From NCBI GenBank assembly GCA_025331435.1, contig JAIWNI010000022.1:248001-312000 (forward strand): a DNA stretch of 64,000 bases, given 5' to 3'. Below the pieces are notes generated by a model, which worked only from the letters and a program-made list of their open reading frames with translations, ran no database searches and had not been told where the DNA came from. Every line of letters begins with the position of its first letter. Positions within the stretch are counted from its first letter, which is position 1. The translations under genes were made by a program, and so were the position numbers. Positions 31,191 through 42,976 of the stretch are shown piece by piece. This stretch comes from Choanephora cucurbitarum (lineage: Eukaryota; Mucoromycota; Mucoromycetes; Mucorales; Choanephoraceae).

Positions 31191-34100
31191 ATGGTGAAAG
31201 CTTATCTTCGTTATGAGCCATTGGCAACTTTTGGTGTCATTGCCTCAACTCTAGCTAATGTTCTTTATGACCAAACTGGCAAAATAGCCATTGCACCTGC
31301 TTTAGAAGAAGTCGTCCTCTGGGATCTCAAAAAGGGCACTCAGGTAAAGAAGAGATTTGACAAATAGAACTTGACTTTTTTTTTCATGCAATGCTGATAT
31401 ATATACATAGGTTGGAAAGTGGCGAGAATTTGGAAACAAGTCCGAAGTGACATGCATCGCCAAAAGTCCAAACAACAAAGACTTTGCCGTTGGGTAAGGA
31501 TCTTGCTGACATTGTACAATAATCTTGACTTACACATTTTGCTTTGAAAAGGTATGGCGATGGTACTATTAGACTTTGGAATATTCAGTCCTCAACATCA
31601 ACAGTAACACTCAGTGGTCATAGAGCTGCTGTCACTGCACTCGCTTTTGATTCAGACGGTACTCGACTCGCCTCAGGATCAAAAGATACTGACTTGATTA
31701 TCTGGGATATTGTATCCGAATCAGGTCTTTATCGTCTCAAGGGCCATAAGGATCAAATCACCTGCTTGACCTTTTTGGATCCCAAAAAGAACAGCGAATT
31801 AGACGATTCAGAAGTCGGCATTTCATCCGAAGGATACGTCCTTTCTTCTTCAAAAGATACATTGATCAAATTGTGGGATTTATCAGCTCAGTATTGTCGT
31901 GAAACTTTAGTTGGACATCGTAGTGAAGTTTGGTCATTTGCTGTCTCTCAGGATCAGAAGGTCATCATTTCAGGTGGTGCTGAAAACCAACTGAAAGCCT
32001 GGAAGATTGATTGGAAGATTCTCGGTTTGTCTTTGGAAGCACTTGGTCAACAAGAGCAGCAACAAAAGAAAGAAGAGGATGCTATGCAAGTAGATTCACC
32101 TCAACCTGCTACCTTGCAAAAGGCCATCAACTCCTATGGTCAAATCCCTCGTCAATCGCGCGATCGTATTGTCACAATTCACTTCCATCCTTCAGGCAAA
32201 TTTGTTGGTGTTCAAGCCAACGATCGTTCTGTTGAAGTTCTTAGAGTACGCGATCACGAACAAATCCGCAAAAAGATTCAACGTAGAAAGAAGAGAGCAA
32301 GAGAGAAGGGAAAGGACGAAGCAGAGATTAGCGAGGAGATTGAAGCACACGATGAATTCACCTTTGAATGTCTTGTACGCACACCTGCCAAGGTTCGCAG
32401 CTTCGATTTTGCACCTATTGTAGATGTTGAGAAAACAGGTGAACTTCAGTTGGTTGTCTCTTTAAGTAACAACACGGTGGAAGCCTATTCAGTACCTGTG
32501 TCTCATGAAAAGAAGACAGAAGAATCTCAGGAGCCTAGTCGCCTTTATTCCATTGACGGACCTGGTCATCGTTCTGACATTCGTAGTTTGGCCCTAAGTG
32601 GGGATGACGAATTACTAGCTTCTGCCTCTAGTAACTTGCTTAAGGTGTGGAACATGAAGACAAGAGCCTGTATTCGATCCATTGAATGTGGTTTCGCCAT
32701 CTGTAGTGCATTTTTGCCTGGTAACAAGCATATCTTGATTGGTACAAAGACAGGTGAGCTAGAGCTCTATGACATTGGCTCTTCTTCCCTTGTGGAGTCT
32801 GTGAAAGCACATGATGGACCTGTCTATTCCATGCAAGTTCGCCCTGACAAACGAGGTTTTGTAACTGGTAGTGCTGACAAGGATGTCAAGTTCTGGGATT
32901 TCGATATGGCTCAGGACAAGAACAGCGCTGCCAAGCGATTGACTTTTGTTCATATGCGTACATTGAAGATGTCAGACGAAGTTCTCTGTGTTCGTTATAG
33001 TCCTGATCAGAACTTATTGGCTGTCTCATTATTAGACTCGACTGTGAAAGTGTTTTATCATGATACCCTCAAGTTTTTCTTGTCTTTATATGGTCACAAA
33101 TTACCCGTCTTGTCTATGGATATCTCCTCTGATAACACTTTGATTGCTACCTGTTCTGCTGATAAAAATGTCAAATTGTGGGGTCTTGACTTTGGTGATT
33201 GTCACAAATCTCTATTTGCCCATCAAGACAGTGTGATGGCTGTTCAGTTCGTCTGGGGTACTCACTACTTTTTCACTGTTTCTAAGGACAAGACAGTTAA
33301 ATACTGGGATGGTGATAAATTTGAAAACATCATGAAATTAGAAGGCCATCATGGTGAAGTCTGGGCATTAGCCATTGCAAAGCATGGTTCTTATGTTATT
33401 ACAGGTTCCCATGATCGATCTTTGCGTATCTGGGAAAAGACAGATGAACAATTGTTTTTGGAAGAAGAAAGAGAGAAGGAACTTGAGGAACTATATGAAA
33501 ATACACTTGTGAGTCAGCTGGAAAAGACAGATGTTAATGGAAATGAAATGGAGATCGACTCAGCTGGCAAACAAACCATGGAGACTCTGAAGGCTGGTGA
33601 ACGTTTAATTGAAGCCATTGATATTGGTGATGAAGAAAAGAACGGTTGGTTAGCTTATGAAAATGCCAAATCAAAGGGTCTGCCCGGTCAACCACCTCAA
33701 CGCCATGCTATATTGATGGCCATGGGTGATATTGAGCCTGATCGATATGTGCTGGATGTGCTTAAGAAGATTAAGGCAAATGACTTGGAAGAAGCACTTA
33801 TGATCCTTCCTTTCTCTAAAGTGATGTCTTTGTTCTCCTATATTGAGAGCTGGGCAAAGAAGGTAAGACGAGTTAAAAACAAAAATTAAGAGAACTAAGT
33901 AGACTAATGATCATTTTTAGAACTGGAGCATTGTGCTAGTCTCTCGTGTTCTCTTTTCACTTGTCAAGACACATCATAATCAAATTGTCGCTAACAGAAT
34001 GATGCGTCCTATGCTTGATTCAATTAGACACCATCTTCGTACTCAGTTGCAACGACAAAAGGATATTATGGGTTATAATAGAGCAGCACTAGCCTATATT

Positions 34101-34208
34101 CAGCGCGATTACAAGGCAAGAAATACAACTGATTTCCTAGACGAAACTATAGAAAACAAGTCAGCAGATGATGAAAAGAAGCGTAAATTTGTTAAATTGA
34201 GCTCTTGA
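31191..34208 (+). CDS. UTP12: U3 snoRNP/SSU processome protein Utp12 (Dip2, WDR3)
   Basis: WD-repeat scaffold of the UTP-B complex, needed for 18S rRNA processing in the nucleolus. Exons 31191-31343, 31411-31493, 31552-33862 and 33921-34208; 944 residues, the family's usual size. Two beta-propellers are evident from repeats ending GTIRLWNI, TDLIIWDI, TLIKLWDL, KNVKLWGL, KTVKYWDG and RSLRIWEK. Between them is a basic insert KKIQRRKKRAREKGKDEAE. The C-terminal Utp12 domain (DDLEEALMILPFSKVMSLF-like, then NRMMRPMLDSIRHHLRTQLQ) binds partner Utp13/Utp21-type proteins. The first two introns are early and the third interrupts the Utp12 domain. Confidence 0.95.
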
Positions 34209-34303
34209 TCATTTCTTTAAGTTATATTCATGCATTATTTTTTCCTCCTCTTTACTGTACAATTACAAATTCATCAATATAAAATCTTATAAACATGTGA
34301 AGT

Positions 34304-35096
34304 CTATTGTTTATTGGCATCTTTTAGTATTTGGCCTATATTCTTCTCTAAATGATGTTTTAAATCTAATGACAACAAGTTAACCCAAAGTCAATTCACA
34401 TAGTAGAAAAAAAGTATCGTTACCTTCCATTGTCATATCGCTGCTGAACACAATCATACCACTACTTGCTTCTTTTGATGGTTTTTCGGTTTTTGGAGAC
34501 AAAACCAGAACGGGTATCTTGTTCCACCATTTCTGAGGCTGTAATTGTGGTAGCCAAAGGCATAAGTTTTGAGCTACCTTCATCTTGTCGACAGAGGGTC
34601 CAAACATGATCATCTTGTTCCTTAAAATATCATTTAAGTGCCATGTGTCATCCGGACTCATTTGCTGATAATCCTTGTACAGTTTCTCGGCAAATTCTTT
34701 TGTCAGCGATTTATTAGGTGAGCATGGCTTGGTTTCCTTTTGAATCATATCTTGTACTGCTTCTAAATCAGTTTGCATGATAGGAATATCAAGTTGTCGA
34801 CAGAGATCAAAAAAAGATCGAGTCCTTGTCCATTCAGAGTCAGAAAGATCAAATACACCAACAGCTACAGGTTTGGGATGATATTCCTTTTTTTGATGTT
34901 TTGAAAAAAACTCAAGTTTGACAGTTTTGTGTTTTTTGTCTTTTAAAGACGATTGCAGTATTTCATTTAGTCTTTGGAGCGAATTGGCATTATTCTTTTT
35001 TTGTAAAGGATGATGCTGAAAATAGTCAGGGTGCGTTTGTAAGACAACTCTTCTCAAATAAGGCTTAATTAAACTGTTAGTTCGGTTCATGCACAA
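34304..35096 (-). CDS. DUF4460 (TCAIM-like) protein
   Basis: Two exons, 35096-34424 and 34365-34304, encode 244 residues. The start, SLIKPYLRRVVLQTHPDYFQ, matches the J-domain-like DUF4460 signature (HPD followed by F/Y) of the metazoan mitochondrial protein TCAIM; LQRLNEIL follows. Later VAVGVFDLSDSEWTRTRSFF and KIPVLVLSP are less conserved. The second exon, LKHHLEKNIGQILKDANKQ, was chosen because joining at GT-AG keeps phase and ends in TAG. Function in fungi is unknown; a mitochondrial location is by analogy only, and no clear presequence is visible. Convergent with Utp12, ~95 bp apart. Confidence 0.75.
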
Positions 35097-36608
35097 AGAA
35101 AAAAGAGAGAAAAAATTGTTATCATTTTTTTTTAACTGCTGTATTTTTCAGCAATTACGAGACAGTCTCAGAACAAATAAGAGAAAATCATTGGACAAAA
35201 TAAGAGGGCGATAAGTTGAAGACTTTCTTCTTCTTTAATCTCATTACTAGTTTTTCTCCAGGGCTGATCTTCTTTCAAAGGATCTGAGAAAATGATAGGC
35301 TCAGCTTTGAGCAGGCATTTATGATTTTGGTTGTAAGTGTGATTATCTGACCTTAATAACGTTCTTTTCTCACCTAAACTATCCAATCTAACATAATCAT
35401 CAATTACGATGATACAAAGACATTGACTACAAGACGTCTCATCATAACTAATAACTCATAAAACTTAAACAAATACAAATACATTGTTTTCATCATTGAC
35501 CATGACTACAATACAGCCAACCGCGTAGACACCGATTAAAATTTGGACACGGATTCATGAGTTAAGTGTCTAATTTCTGTGTCAGAATGTAAAAATAGGG
35601 ACAAAGAGGTCAAAATTCCGTTCCTTAACCCTAATATGGAAAGACACATCTCAAAATCTTCTGTCCGTGTCTGTAGTTACACATCACTTTCTTTTTTGGT
35701 TGCGAAATGAAAGACAGTTTCCTTTTGTAGCTACTTTATCACTTTGTATCGCAAAAATCGTTGAGTTTAGTTCAGTTCCATACTTATTCAAGTGCCTAAA
35801 GACTTTTCCACTTTCCAGCGTCATCAATCTGTCTTACAACTTTTACATTTCTAGTATCTATTTTGTTAAAATACTACAAAGAAAATCAAGAGGCGGTACA
35901 AAAACAAGAGAAAAGGAAACCATTTGGCTGGGAATAAAGCAGTAGTTATACCCGCAGATTAGTGGACTTTTTTTTTTTTTTTTTGGAAAATTGAAGAAGT
36001 TGACAATTTAGATACTTAACCTGAAGAATATATACTCTATTTAGACGAAGTTGATATGTTTTTTGTAGAAAAAACACCAGCTACAATGGTAGCAAGATGA
36101 TAGTATGATTTAAAATAGCCTTCTTTTGCTTTTTAGACGTTTCTGACAGATGTATGCTTAATTTGGATCAAGATCAAACAGTGAGCACTGGATTCGTCCA
36201 AAAAAAGAATAGTCTAAAACAAAAGAATGAAATTCGATGCATGAAACCATAAATTAGACAAAATACACAATTGGAGTACAAGCAGTTTATTATAGAAAAT
36301 ATGAATCTTTTCATGCTGCAAACAAGTTCAATATTATCTTGTCTCTTAAAAACTTTTGAAAGCCAAATCGTGAGAGAAGGGTTATTAAGAAAACAACTTG
36401 CCAAGTCAACATAAATAGAACAATATTGAAGCCTCTACAAAAAGAAGGAAGGCAGGCAGTCTATCTGTTTTCTATTTCTATGAAAGTACTCTGTAAGAAA
36501 ACATAGTGATTCAAGCATATCTTGTAGTTAAGGCAGAAGATTCGATAAGGAGCAATTTAGAAGGAAGAAAAGACAGGTTTGTTTCTTGTTATCCAACAGG
36601 GCTATTTT
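35097..36608. other. Intergenic region, 1.5 kb
   Basis: No gene could be supported. A 72-codon minus-strand frame at 35386-35168 (MDSLGEKRTLLRSDNHTYNQ) is open but has no recognisable domain. A long T run lies at 35969-35985. The remainder is AT-rich. Confidence 0.35.
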
Positions 36609-38250
36609 TTATTCTGATTCTTCATCAAAGAATGCTTCTATAATAAACTCTACAAAGTCTTCGTCCCATGTCTCGTTATCTTCTGCCAAACTTCTAAACA
36701 GGCCTCCATTACCGCCACGTTTTATCCAGACCCGAATGATCTTGAGAGCATCTTCTTTTTTGTTGGCAACATCTGCCCATTCCTCCATAGCCCATTCGCT
36801 CATGGCCCAACCGAGATAACCACTCGTCAAAACCTCCTTATCAACTTCAACTGCATGCTTGAAATAGAATGCAGCATTTTTGAGTAACTGAAGTCGATTT
36901 CTTTCGGCAACAGGTAATGATAAACGAGCACGGATCAAACTGAGATCACCCATTTTGTTCAAGATGCGCAAGTTCTTGGGTTCCAATGTCAAAGCGCTTT
37001 GGAAAGACTTGGTTGCTGTAGCATACAACTGCCAAACTTCTTTGCCATCCTTTTCTGGTACAAGTGGCAAGTTCTTTTTGTTAGCAACCTCTTCAATTGC
37101 TTGCCCAAAGGATGTCAAAACATCACCACGATCACACATGGCTTCAACGTTTCGAGTATCGTGTGTCTCAATGATTTCGTCCAGACGCTCAATTGCCTTT
37201 TCAAATAGACTGCTGTCAACTGTATTTGAAGCAACAAAAGAACGGTCGGCCATTGCTGCATAGGCGGCTGATTCTTTGAGATTGATTTGAATGCGAGCAG
37301 CAATGCGCTCCTTCTCATTTTCATCAGTAGAGGGTATCTTGGCTAGCCATTTTTCTGCAAGACCAAGTTTGGCCTTGGCTTTACTGAACAAATCCATAGA
37401 TGCAGGAAAAGATGCCAGCATCGACGCCATAGTTGTCATGGTCTCAGCTGTAGACAAAAGTGTTTCGATCAAGGAATAAGGTGTAGTGGCTTCTACTTTA
37501 GTGACTGTGGTAAACTCTTGCTTGTCATTATGTTGTTTAGTTAGTTCCTCATGTTGATGTTCAGATGCTCCATCATGTTGGTGTTCCTCTTCCACTTCTT
37601 CTTCATTTGAACGATTAAGATCCAAGTATTCTTTTTCTTGCAAATCATAAACACTGTCAAAAAGAGAAATAGCTTCTTGTAAAGCCATTGCCGAGGCTGC
37701 ATAAGAGTTATCAATCTCTGTTGTTTCTTGAAGAATTTCTGAGCGTTGATGCAATGCTTGTGCAAGATTGAATTGTGCATCTGTCTTGTTAGCTTCCAAA
37801 TCAAGTGCTTTTCTGAACTTTTCAATTGATTCGTCTACTTTCTCTAGCTTTTCTTCAGGTGTAGTGTGTGAAGGTAAAAAGTTGACAAGCAAGAAAAGGA
37901 CACGGCCCCTAAATAGATCAATATGATTAATCATCAAGTGAATTTGCACTTCTAAATTAGGGCCCTACCAGTTATATACACAATCTGCATCATTGCTGTT
38001 TACAGCGAAAGCCTTGCTATACATGTCTACTGCTCTTTCGTAGTTGCGTTGAGAGCGATCGCCACTATGGTATCGCTCACCTTGTTCTTCAAACTGGATA
38101 GCCTCTATTCTGACCCTTTTAATGATTTGAGCATGGAAGAAAGCATTCGCAAGTAATACCTTCCATAAATTCATCGAAAGTTTCAGGCTCCTTCTTTTTC
38201 TTGGGAGCAGCTTTTGGCTTTTGTGGTTTTCTTGGTGTGAATTTGCCCAT
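36609..38250 (-). CDS. TPR-repeat protein of unknown function
   Basis: Exons 38250-38160, 38104-37969 and 37908-36609 give 508 residues. The N-terminus is basic, MGKFTPRKPQKPKAAPKKKK, a probable nuclear/nucleolar signal. Helical TPR-type repeats follow: YERAVDMYSKAFAVNSNDAD, KFRKALDLEANKTDAQFNLA, AATKSFQSALTLEPKNLRIL and FYFKHAVEVDKEVLTSGYLG. It ends in an acidic tail, FIIEAFFDEESE. The first intron's acceptor was placed at 38105 because the nearer AG sites put a stop in frame. I do not recognise the family; a chaperone or ribosome-biogenesis role would be a guess. It is divergent from the Bmt6-like gene. Confidence 0.8.
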
Positions 38251-38373
38251 ACTAACTGTCAATAAGTTTAGAAGAAAAAAAATTATGCTAATCAAATCCT
38301 TTTTTATTGTTGCTGTTTGTGACTATTGGTTTTTTTTTTCACTATGTGAGACAAGCTTCAAGTTTTAAAAGTG

Positions 38374-38627
38374 TCATGGTGAACGGTAAAGATATCCTTT
38401 GACAAAGGCTTCTTCCATACTGTAACTTATTTCTAAGAACAAGTCTGCCGATATGTTTTTGACTTTCTGAACAACCAAACCAAAGCAAGAGACAACGTTG
38501 TAAGGCCTACCACAAACTGAGCTAATTGCTAAATCGACATGTTCAATAAAATCTGCTGATAATGAGTGACAAAACGAACAGATCAAACGCGAACATAGTG
38601 GAGCCACGTAAAACTATTACCAAATAT
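38374..38627 (-). CDS. Possible terminal exon of an unidentified small gene
   Basis: Reading from an acceptor-like site (TTTGGTAATAG, exon from about 38627) to TGA at 38374 gives ~83 codons without a stop, including PLCSRLICSFCHSLSADFIE and VKNISADLFLEISYSMEEAF. Cys-rich start, no recognised domain. No convincing upstream exon was found, so this may be a chance frame. Confidence 0.25.
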
Positions 38628-38941
38628 ACTCTCAATGTTAAGTAGTTAAACTGGCTGAGAAGATTGCTCCTTACTAAAGAAAGAAAAAAAAGAGTGCAGT
38701 AAAACAAATCTCAATTTTTCGCAAATTGCAAACATTCAATGCTAGGCGAAAGCTGAACTCTCAATATCGCAACAGGCACCAAAAGGTTGCTTTTCTTCAG
38801 TCGAGATTTAGCTTAGTTTTTTATCTACTGTTTATGAGGAATTTTCTCATTAAGGCAGCAGGTTGATTCAATTTTTGATCTGGATTTTAAAGTATGATGG
38901 ACAAAAAAAAAAGCTTTTTTTGAGCCCTTCTTTTCATAGAT

Positions 38942-40060
38942 ATGAATACAGACGAAGTTGTAGACAACTTGAATAACCTATCCCTTGAGAAAAGTTCAAG
39001 CGAAGCAGAAAAGCCTAAAGCAAAACCAAAGCCTGGCTATGACAAGGCAGCACTAAAGGAACGTTGGAAGATCTTGGGTAGCGATCCTGAGCAGAGTAAC
39101 GTATTTTTTTTCTATCAAAATGCAAAACAAAAGTAACAGAGCAACAAAAGGTATTTTGTCGATGATCCGCAAGGCTTGTATGAGCACCTTTGCCAGAGAC
39201 GATTTCTTCAAAATCTTGCAGGGTATCAAGCAAAGTTTTGTACAACGTGACTATGAAGGTATCTTTACAGATGTCCTCAACTTAGAGGTTTACACTGCAG
39301 CTTATGTGCCTGGTCGAGCACTATGCTATTACGAGATTTTCTCTAGGCCTCAGCTCCTCAAATTCTTGATGAAACGTAGCCGACTTTACTGCGTTGGTTC
39401 AGGATCCGGCTCTGAACTAGCTGCTATTGCTGCAGCAATGACACGAGTGCCAGCAGAGCATCAACGAGTACGACTTGTTATGCAAGACATTGGCGCCTAT
39501 CACACCGTTTTAGAGTCCTTTGAGAAGACGATTCGAGAAAAATGGCTGTTGTCTGAAGAACAGTTAAAATGTACCTATGAACAAAACGATGTGTTAGATC
39601 CTACAGACCCCAAGATAGACAGACGATTAGCAGAAGCAGATCTCATTACATTCATGTTTGTCATAAATGAATTGTTTGTCAAAAAGGCTGCGGCTATGGC
39701 ATTGGTTCAAAAGATGGTCAAGTCAATGAAAAAAGGAGCACATCTGTTGGTTAGTACTTTTGCTTGTATCAAACAATCCTAGACTGAATCGTTATGTAGG
39801 TTGTCGAATCTGCAGGATCTTTTTCACATCTGAAAGTAGGAAGCAAAACTTACATGGTTTATACACTTTTGGATGCCATACAAGATTTGGAGCTGGTTAT
39901 CGGGGAAGATTCACGGTGGTATAGGTATGGGAAAGAAACTGGCAAAAATAGAAATTATACCTTGTATTTATGAATTACCATTAGACATCCGGATCACTTG
40001 AAGTATCCCATTGATGTTCAAAACATGCGATATTTTATTCGTGTATATAGAAAAAAATAA
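38942..40060 (+). CDS. BMT6: Bmt6-like 25S rRNA (uridine-N3) methyltransferase
   Basis: SAM-dependent nucleolar enzyme; yeast Bmt6 makes m3U2843 in 25S rRNA. Exons 38942-39095, 39151-39749, 39800-39924 and 39985-40060; 317 residues. An acidic/basic N-terminal linker (AEKPKAKPKPGYDKAA) is followed by the family segment YVPGRALCYYEIF, the SAM-binding loop CVGSGSGSELAAIAAA, VMQDIGAYHTVLE, ADLITFMFVINELF and GAHLLVVESAGSFS. The first intron (55 nt) was placed by frame: AG sites before 39150 give immediate stops. Length is shorter than many ascomycete members but all methyltransferase blocks are present. Confidence 0.85.
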
Positions 40061-40571
40061 ACTAGAAACATAGAAAAAGACAGGATGTAAAATTCAGTTG
40101 TGGTCTTCACCATCAATCCATAACAAAATGCTTGTGTGAAAAAGCAAAAACGGTGGATACATCTTTGTCAAAGAATGCACAGTTACAGAAGATAGAAATT
40201 GCTGAGTACTTGTTCGCAAAAAGAAAAAAAAGGTACTAGGTAGTTGTAGCATTTCAAATAAAAGAAGAAAATGTATTTTCTCTGCAATTGGCAAACAAAC
40301 CAGTAAGAAAACACATTTGCCTTTCTCCTAGTTTTTCGTCCTTGACTTTTAGTTACTGATATTGATAAACTTCTTGTGCTACATGACTCGGTTACCCCGA
40401 GAAAACTATTTTTCCTTTTGCTTAGATACTGAAATTTGAGAAAAATTAATTTACAGTCACGTGACCTTCGCCTTCTGATCAATCGAAAATTAAATAGTCT
40501 ACTTTCTTATTCCTTCTTCTTTTGCTTTTTCTTCTTTACTTCGTTACAAGTTTACATATTAGATCGTTATC
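40061..40571. other. Intergenic, 0.5 kb
   Basis: No gene or repeat recognised; pyrimidine-rich before the small CxxC gene at 40572, which could be its leader. Confidence 0.35.
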
Positions 40572-40889
40572 ATGCCCGCTGAAGTTAGGTTTTGCTCTTG
40601 CTGCGTTCAACAAAAGACATTCTCAAAATCCAGATACAAGACCTGTGATGATTGTAGAGTAAGTTTGGATAATCTTATATATCTCTATACAACGTCAAGA
40701 TCGACTAAATGCTTTATTATTGATATTTAGGAACGTACTCGCAATATCGACAGAATGAGATCTACCACTAGATTAAAAAACGAAGCTGATGATGGTCGAA
40801 GAAGGGGACGAAAGAAGCAACTACCAGCTGCCTACATTTCTCAACTTCATCGCATGAAGCTGTTGTACTTTATTTTTTTATGCATCTAA
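40572..40889 (+). CDS. Small CxxC zinc-ribbon protein, 3' end supplied by a MITE
   Basis: Exons 40572-40658 and 40731-40889; 81 residues. The first exon has two knuckles, RFCSCCVQQK and KTCDDCRERTR, spaced as a small zinc-binding module. The second is very basic (DDGRRRGRKKQLPAAYISQL). From 40866 the reading frame runs into the terminal repeat of a foldback MITE, which provides the last codons and the stop TAA. The original C-terminus is therefore probably lost. Similar Cys knuckles occur at the start of fungal multicopy or transposon-linked proteins. Function unknown. Confidence 0.5.
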
Positions 40890-41015
40890 TTTTTTACATC
40901 TGCGGAATTTCAACTACACCCAATGAAAGCTCAACCAAAACTATGCGTGAGCTTTTATTGGGTGTAGTTAGAGTTCCGCAGATGTAAAAAATTAGATGCA
41001 TAAAAAAATAAAGTA
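40866..41015. mobile_element. 150-bp foldback MITE
   Basis: Hairpin with ~70-bp arms. The left arm runs TACTTTATTTTTTTATGCATC...; the right arm is its complement ending ATAAAGTA. TA dinucleotides at both ends fit a Tc1/mariner-type (Stowaway-like) insertion. It has no coding capacity. Confidence 0.85.
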
Positions 41016-41070
41016 TTATTGAGCCCCCCTATTTTATCTTTTTCTCTTCTCTCTTTAACTTTTTTTCTAA

Positions 41071-42001
41071 ATGAAAAATACAAAGCTTTCTCCGTCTTTG
41101 TCTTCTGAACTTTTGTCGTCGCCGTCACCACCGCCACAACAAACCAGGTCTGCTGAATCTTTGCGTCGGCAGATGCAAGGATTGAGGTGTGATGCCCGCG
41201 TTCTACTCTACAACATCTCCCAAGACTAAAGAAGCCTGTTGGAGTTGCTCTCGCAAGAACTCCAAGGCTGGCCCGAAATAGATTAGAGCTGTTTCTATCC
41301 TACCTTTTGTTTTCTTAACGCGGAATCTTTGTTGATTCAAAAAAAAATCCTAACAAAGTTCTCCGACACACCTTCTTCTCCGTTCCGCAGCAATTGACCA
41401 GTTTCAAGAAACAAACATCAAGAGGTCATTTGTGTCTGACTTGAACAAGCCGCTGATTGTTCAAGGAATAATCAAGATTGATCGACAGACAGATCCTGCT
41501 TTTGTGTCTTTTGGTAGAAAGATGAAGCTTGAGTTGTACGGCTCCAGCAGAAGATTGCCAACTAAATTGAAGGATGCTATCACTGATGTACTTGAGCCAT
41601 GCCGTGAAAGTCAAGATTACGATGAAGTTGAAGAACAGCTGAATGCCATCAAGCTTCAAAATACAGGCATCAATGCAAGGATTCTGAAGACTCTGATGCT
41701 TCTATGGGATCACATGACCATAAAGAAAAAGCAAAGTAGTGAAATGAGACTGCAGTCTAGTGTTGTTGCTGCTGTATGCAACATTTTTAGGCTCACAAAG
41801 GCTCACGACCCACATGGATGCAATAGTATATTGTTTGACTGTGATGCGCCGAAAAGTTGCCGGCCAGACTTTGTAGTAGAAGTAGACAATGAAGAGTCTT
41901 TTGTAAATGCTGCTGGAGAAATCAAGGGTGAAAAAAGCTGTCCAGAGAGGTTAGCTCTTGACGTTTATCGTCTTGGTGTTTTCGGACTCCACATGCTGTG
42001 A
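41071..42001 (+). pseudogene. Second PD-(D/E)XK nuclease-like gene, broken
   Basis: The N-terminal part, 41071-41229, encodes MKNTKLSPSLSSELLSSPSP... and ends at TAA after YNISQD. The same frame continues with RSLLELLSQELQGWPEID to TAG near 41287, so the first TAA looks like a premature stop. After ~130 bp, probably an intron ending at a CGCAG near 41391, a long frame (to 41999) encodes RSFVSDLNKPLIVQGIIKID and, near its end, SCRPDFVVEV followed by AAGEIKGEKS. This is a PD...E-x-K core like the gene at 24002, though otherwise different. Downstream, KSRMKNSLVLQTEGITQAML is readable past a stop. Activity unlikely. Confidence 0.5.
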
Positions 42002-42240
42002 AAGTCAAGAATGAAGAATTCACTTGTTTTGCAAACCGAAGGCATTACTCAAGCAATGCTGCAATAGATAACCTTAACTAACAGAAAGTCAATAGGGCTG
42101 AAGCTGACCTTTTTCCTCTGCTCTCGCTTCTCAGGCATTTGTCTTATGACTGAAGTTGCAACTCTTGTACAGAAGATACCGAGAATCTCAGCAATCAGGC
42201 TTAGTTGAAGAAGTCGGAAAAAGAAAGAGGTTTGAATCAA

Positions 42241-42285
42241 GTACGTTGAGTACGTTGAGTACGTTGAGTACGTTGAGTACGTTGA
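42241..42285 (+). repeat. Minisatellite, 9 bp x 5
   Basis: Five perfect copies of GTACGTTGA in tandem, between the broken nuclease-like gene and the recombinase-like gene. Confidence 0.95.
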
Positions 42286-42330
42286 AAAGAATGACTTACT
42301 TTTGATTCCTAACTTTTAATTTTCTTTTAG

Positions 42331-42976
42331 AAACAGATGCACAACTAAAGCATTTTTTAAATGAAGCGTTTTGCTATGAAGATCCTAATAATTCCAAGGC
42401 CTACAAAATTAAATCCGTTGCAACAAAGGAAATATTTGAAACTATCAACCTATATACATCTCTGTTCAATCGACGAACTGCACAGGCTTTTGCAAAGTGG
42501 TGCTCAATCCACAGCGTATCATTTTTAAAAGCAAAGCCAGACAGAAATTCAAATAGTAGAAAAAGACAGCTTTATATATTAGATGATGTTTATTATGGTA
42601 AGCCCAAGCAATGTATAAGCAAAATACATAACTAACATGCTTCTCTATAGACAATTTGTTGGAAGAAATATGCAGTCATTTGCCAAGATACAAAGAATCC
42701 ATTTTAAATTTGAAAAGAAATGATTACGAAATCATCGGCTATGTTCGCAAATCCCCATCTGACGTGGATCCAGAAACAAGGCTGAAACTCTTACAAAAAA
42801 TGGTTGACAATCTGCTTGACCGCTCCCTTGTTGATAGAGTTTACGTTTCAGTATCTAGTCCTGCATCTTCACCATTCAACGAAAGGGACTTGAATAAAAC
42901 TGACGAAATTATGAAAAAACTCAAACATGTAACTGGAAATACTCCAGGTAAAGTAATACTACAGCATATAGATTGA
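42331..42976 (+). CDS. Possible serine-recombinase-like protein, partial
   Basis: Two joined exons, 42331-42597 and 42651-42976. No start codon is visible upstream in this frame (the first exon begins at an AG acceptor), so the 5' end is missing or lies in an unseen exon. The encoded part begins TDAQLKHFLNEAFCYEDPNN. A helical Lys/Arg-rich region includes RRTAQAFAKWCSIHSVSFLK. It then reads EIIGYVRKSPSDVDPETRLK, where Y-x-R-x-S resembles the start of the catalytic domain of serine resolvases/invertases (active-site Ser), followed by LLQKMVDNLLDRSLVDRVYV. It stops at TGA 42974-42976, in or next to an inverted duplication, so the C-terminus is cut. The assignment rests on one short motif. Confidence 0.45.

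Noticed and set aside
35168..35386. 72-codon minus-strand frame (MDSLGEKRTLLRSDN...)
   Set aside because: No domain, no supporting splice sites and no link to the DUF4460 gene could be shown.
42948..42964. 17-bp GT...AG segment as a tiny intron
   Set aside because: Introns here are 50 nt or longer; CAG repeats at both ends explain its loss as a deletion.
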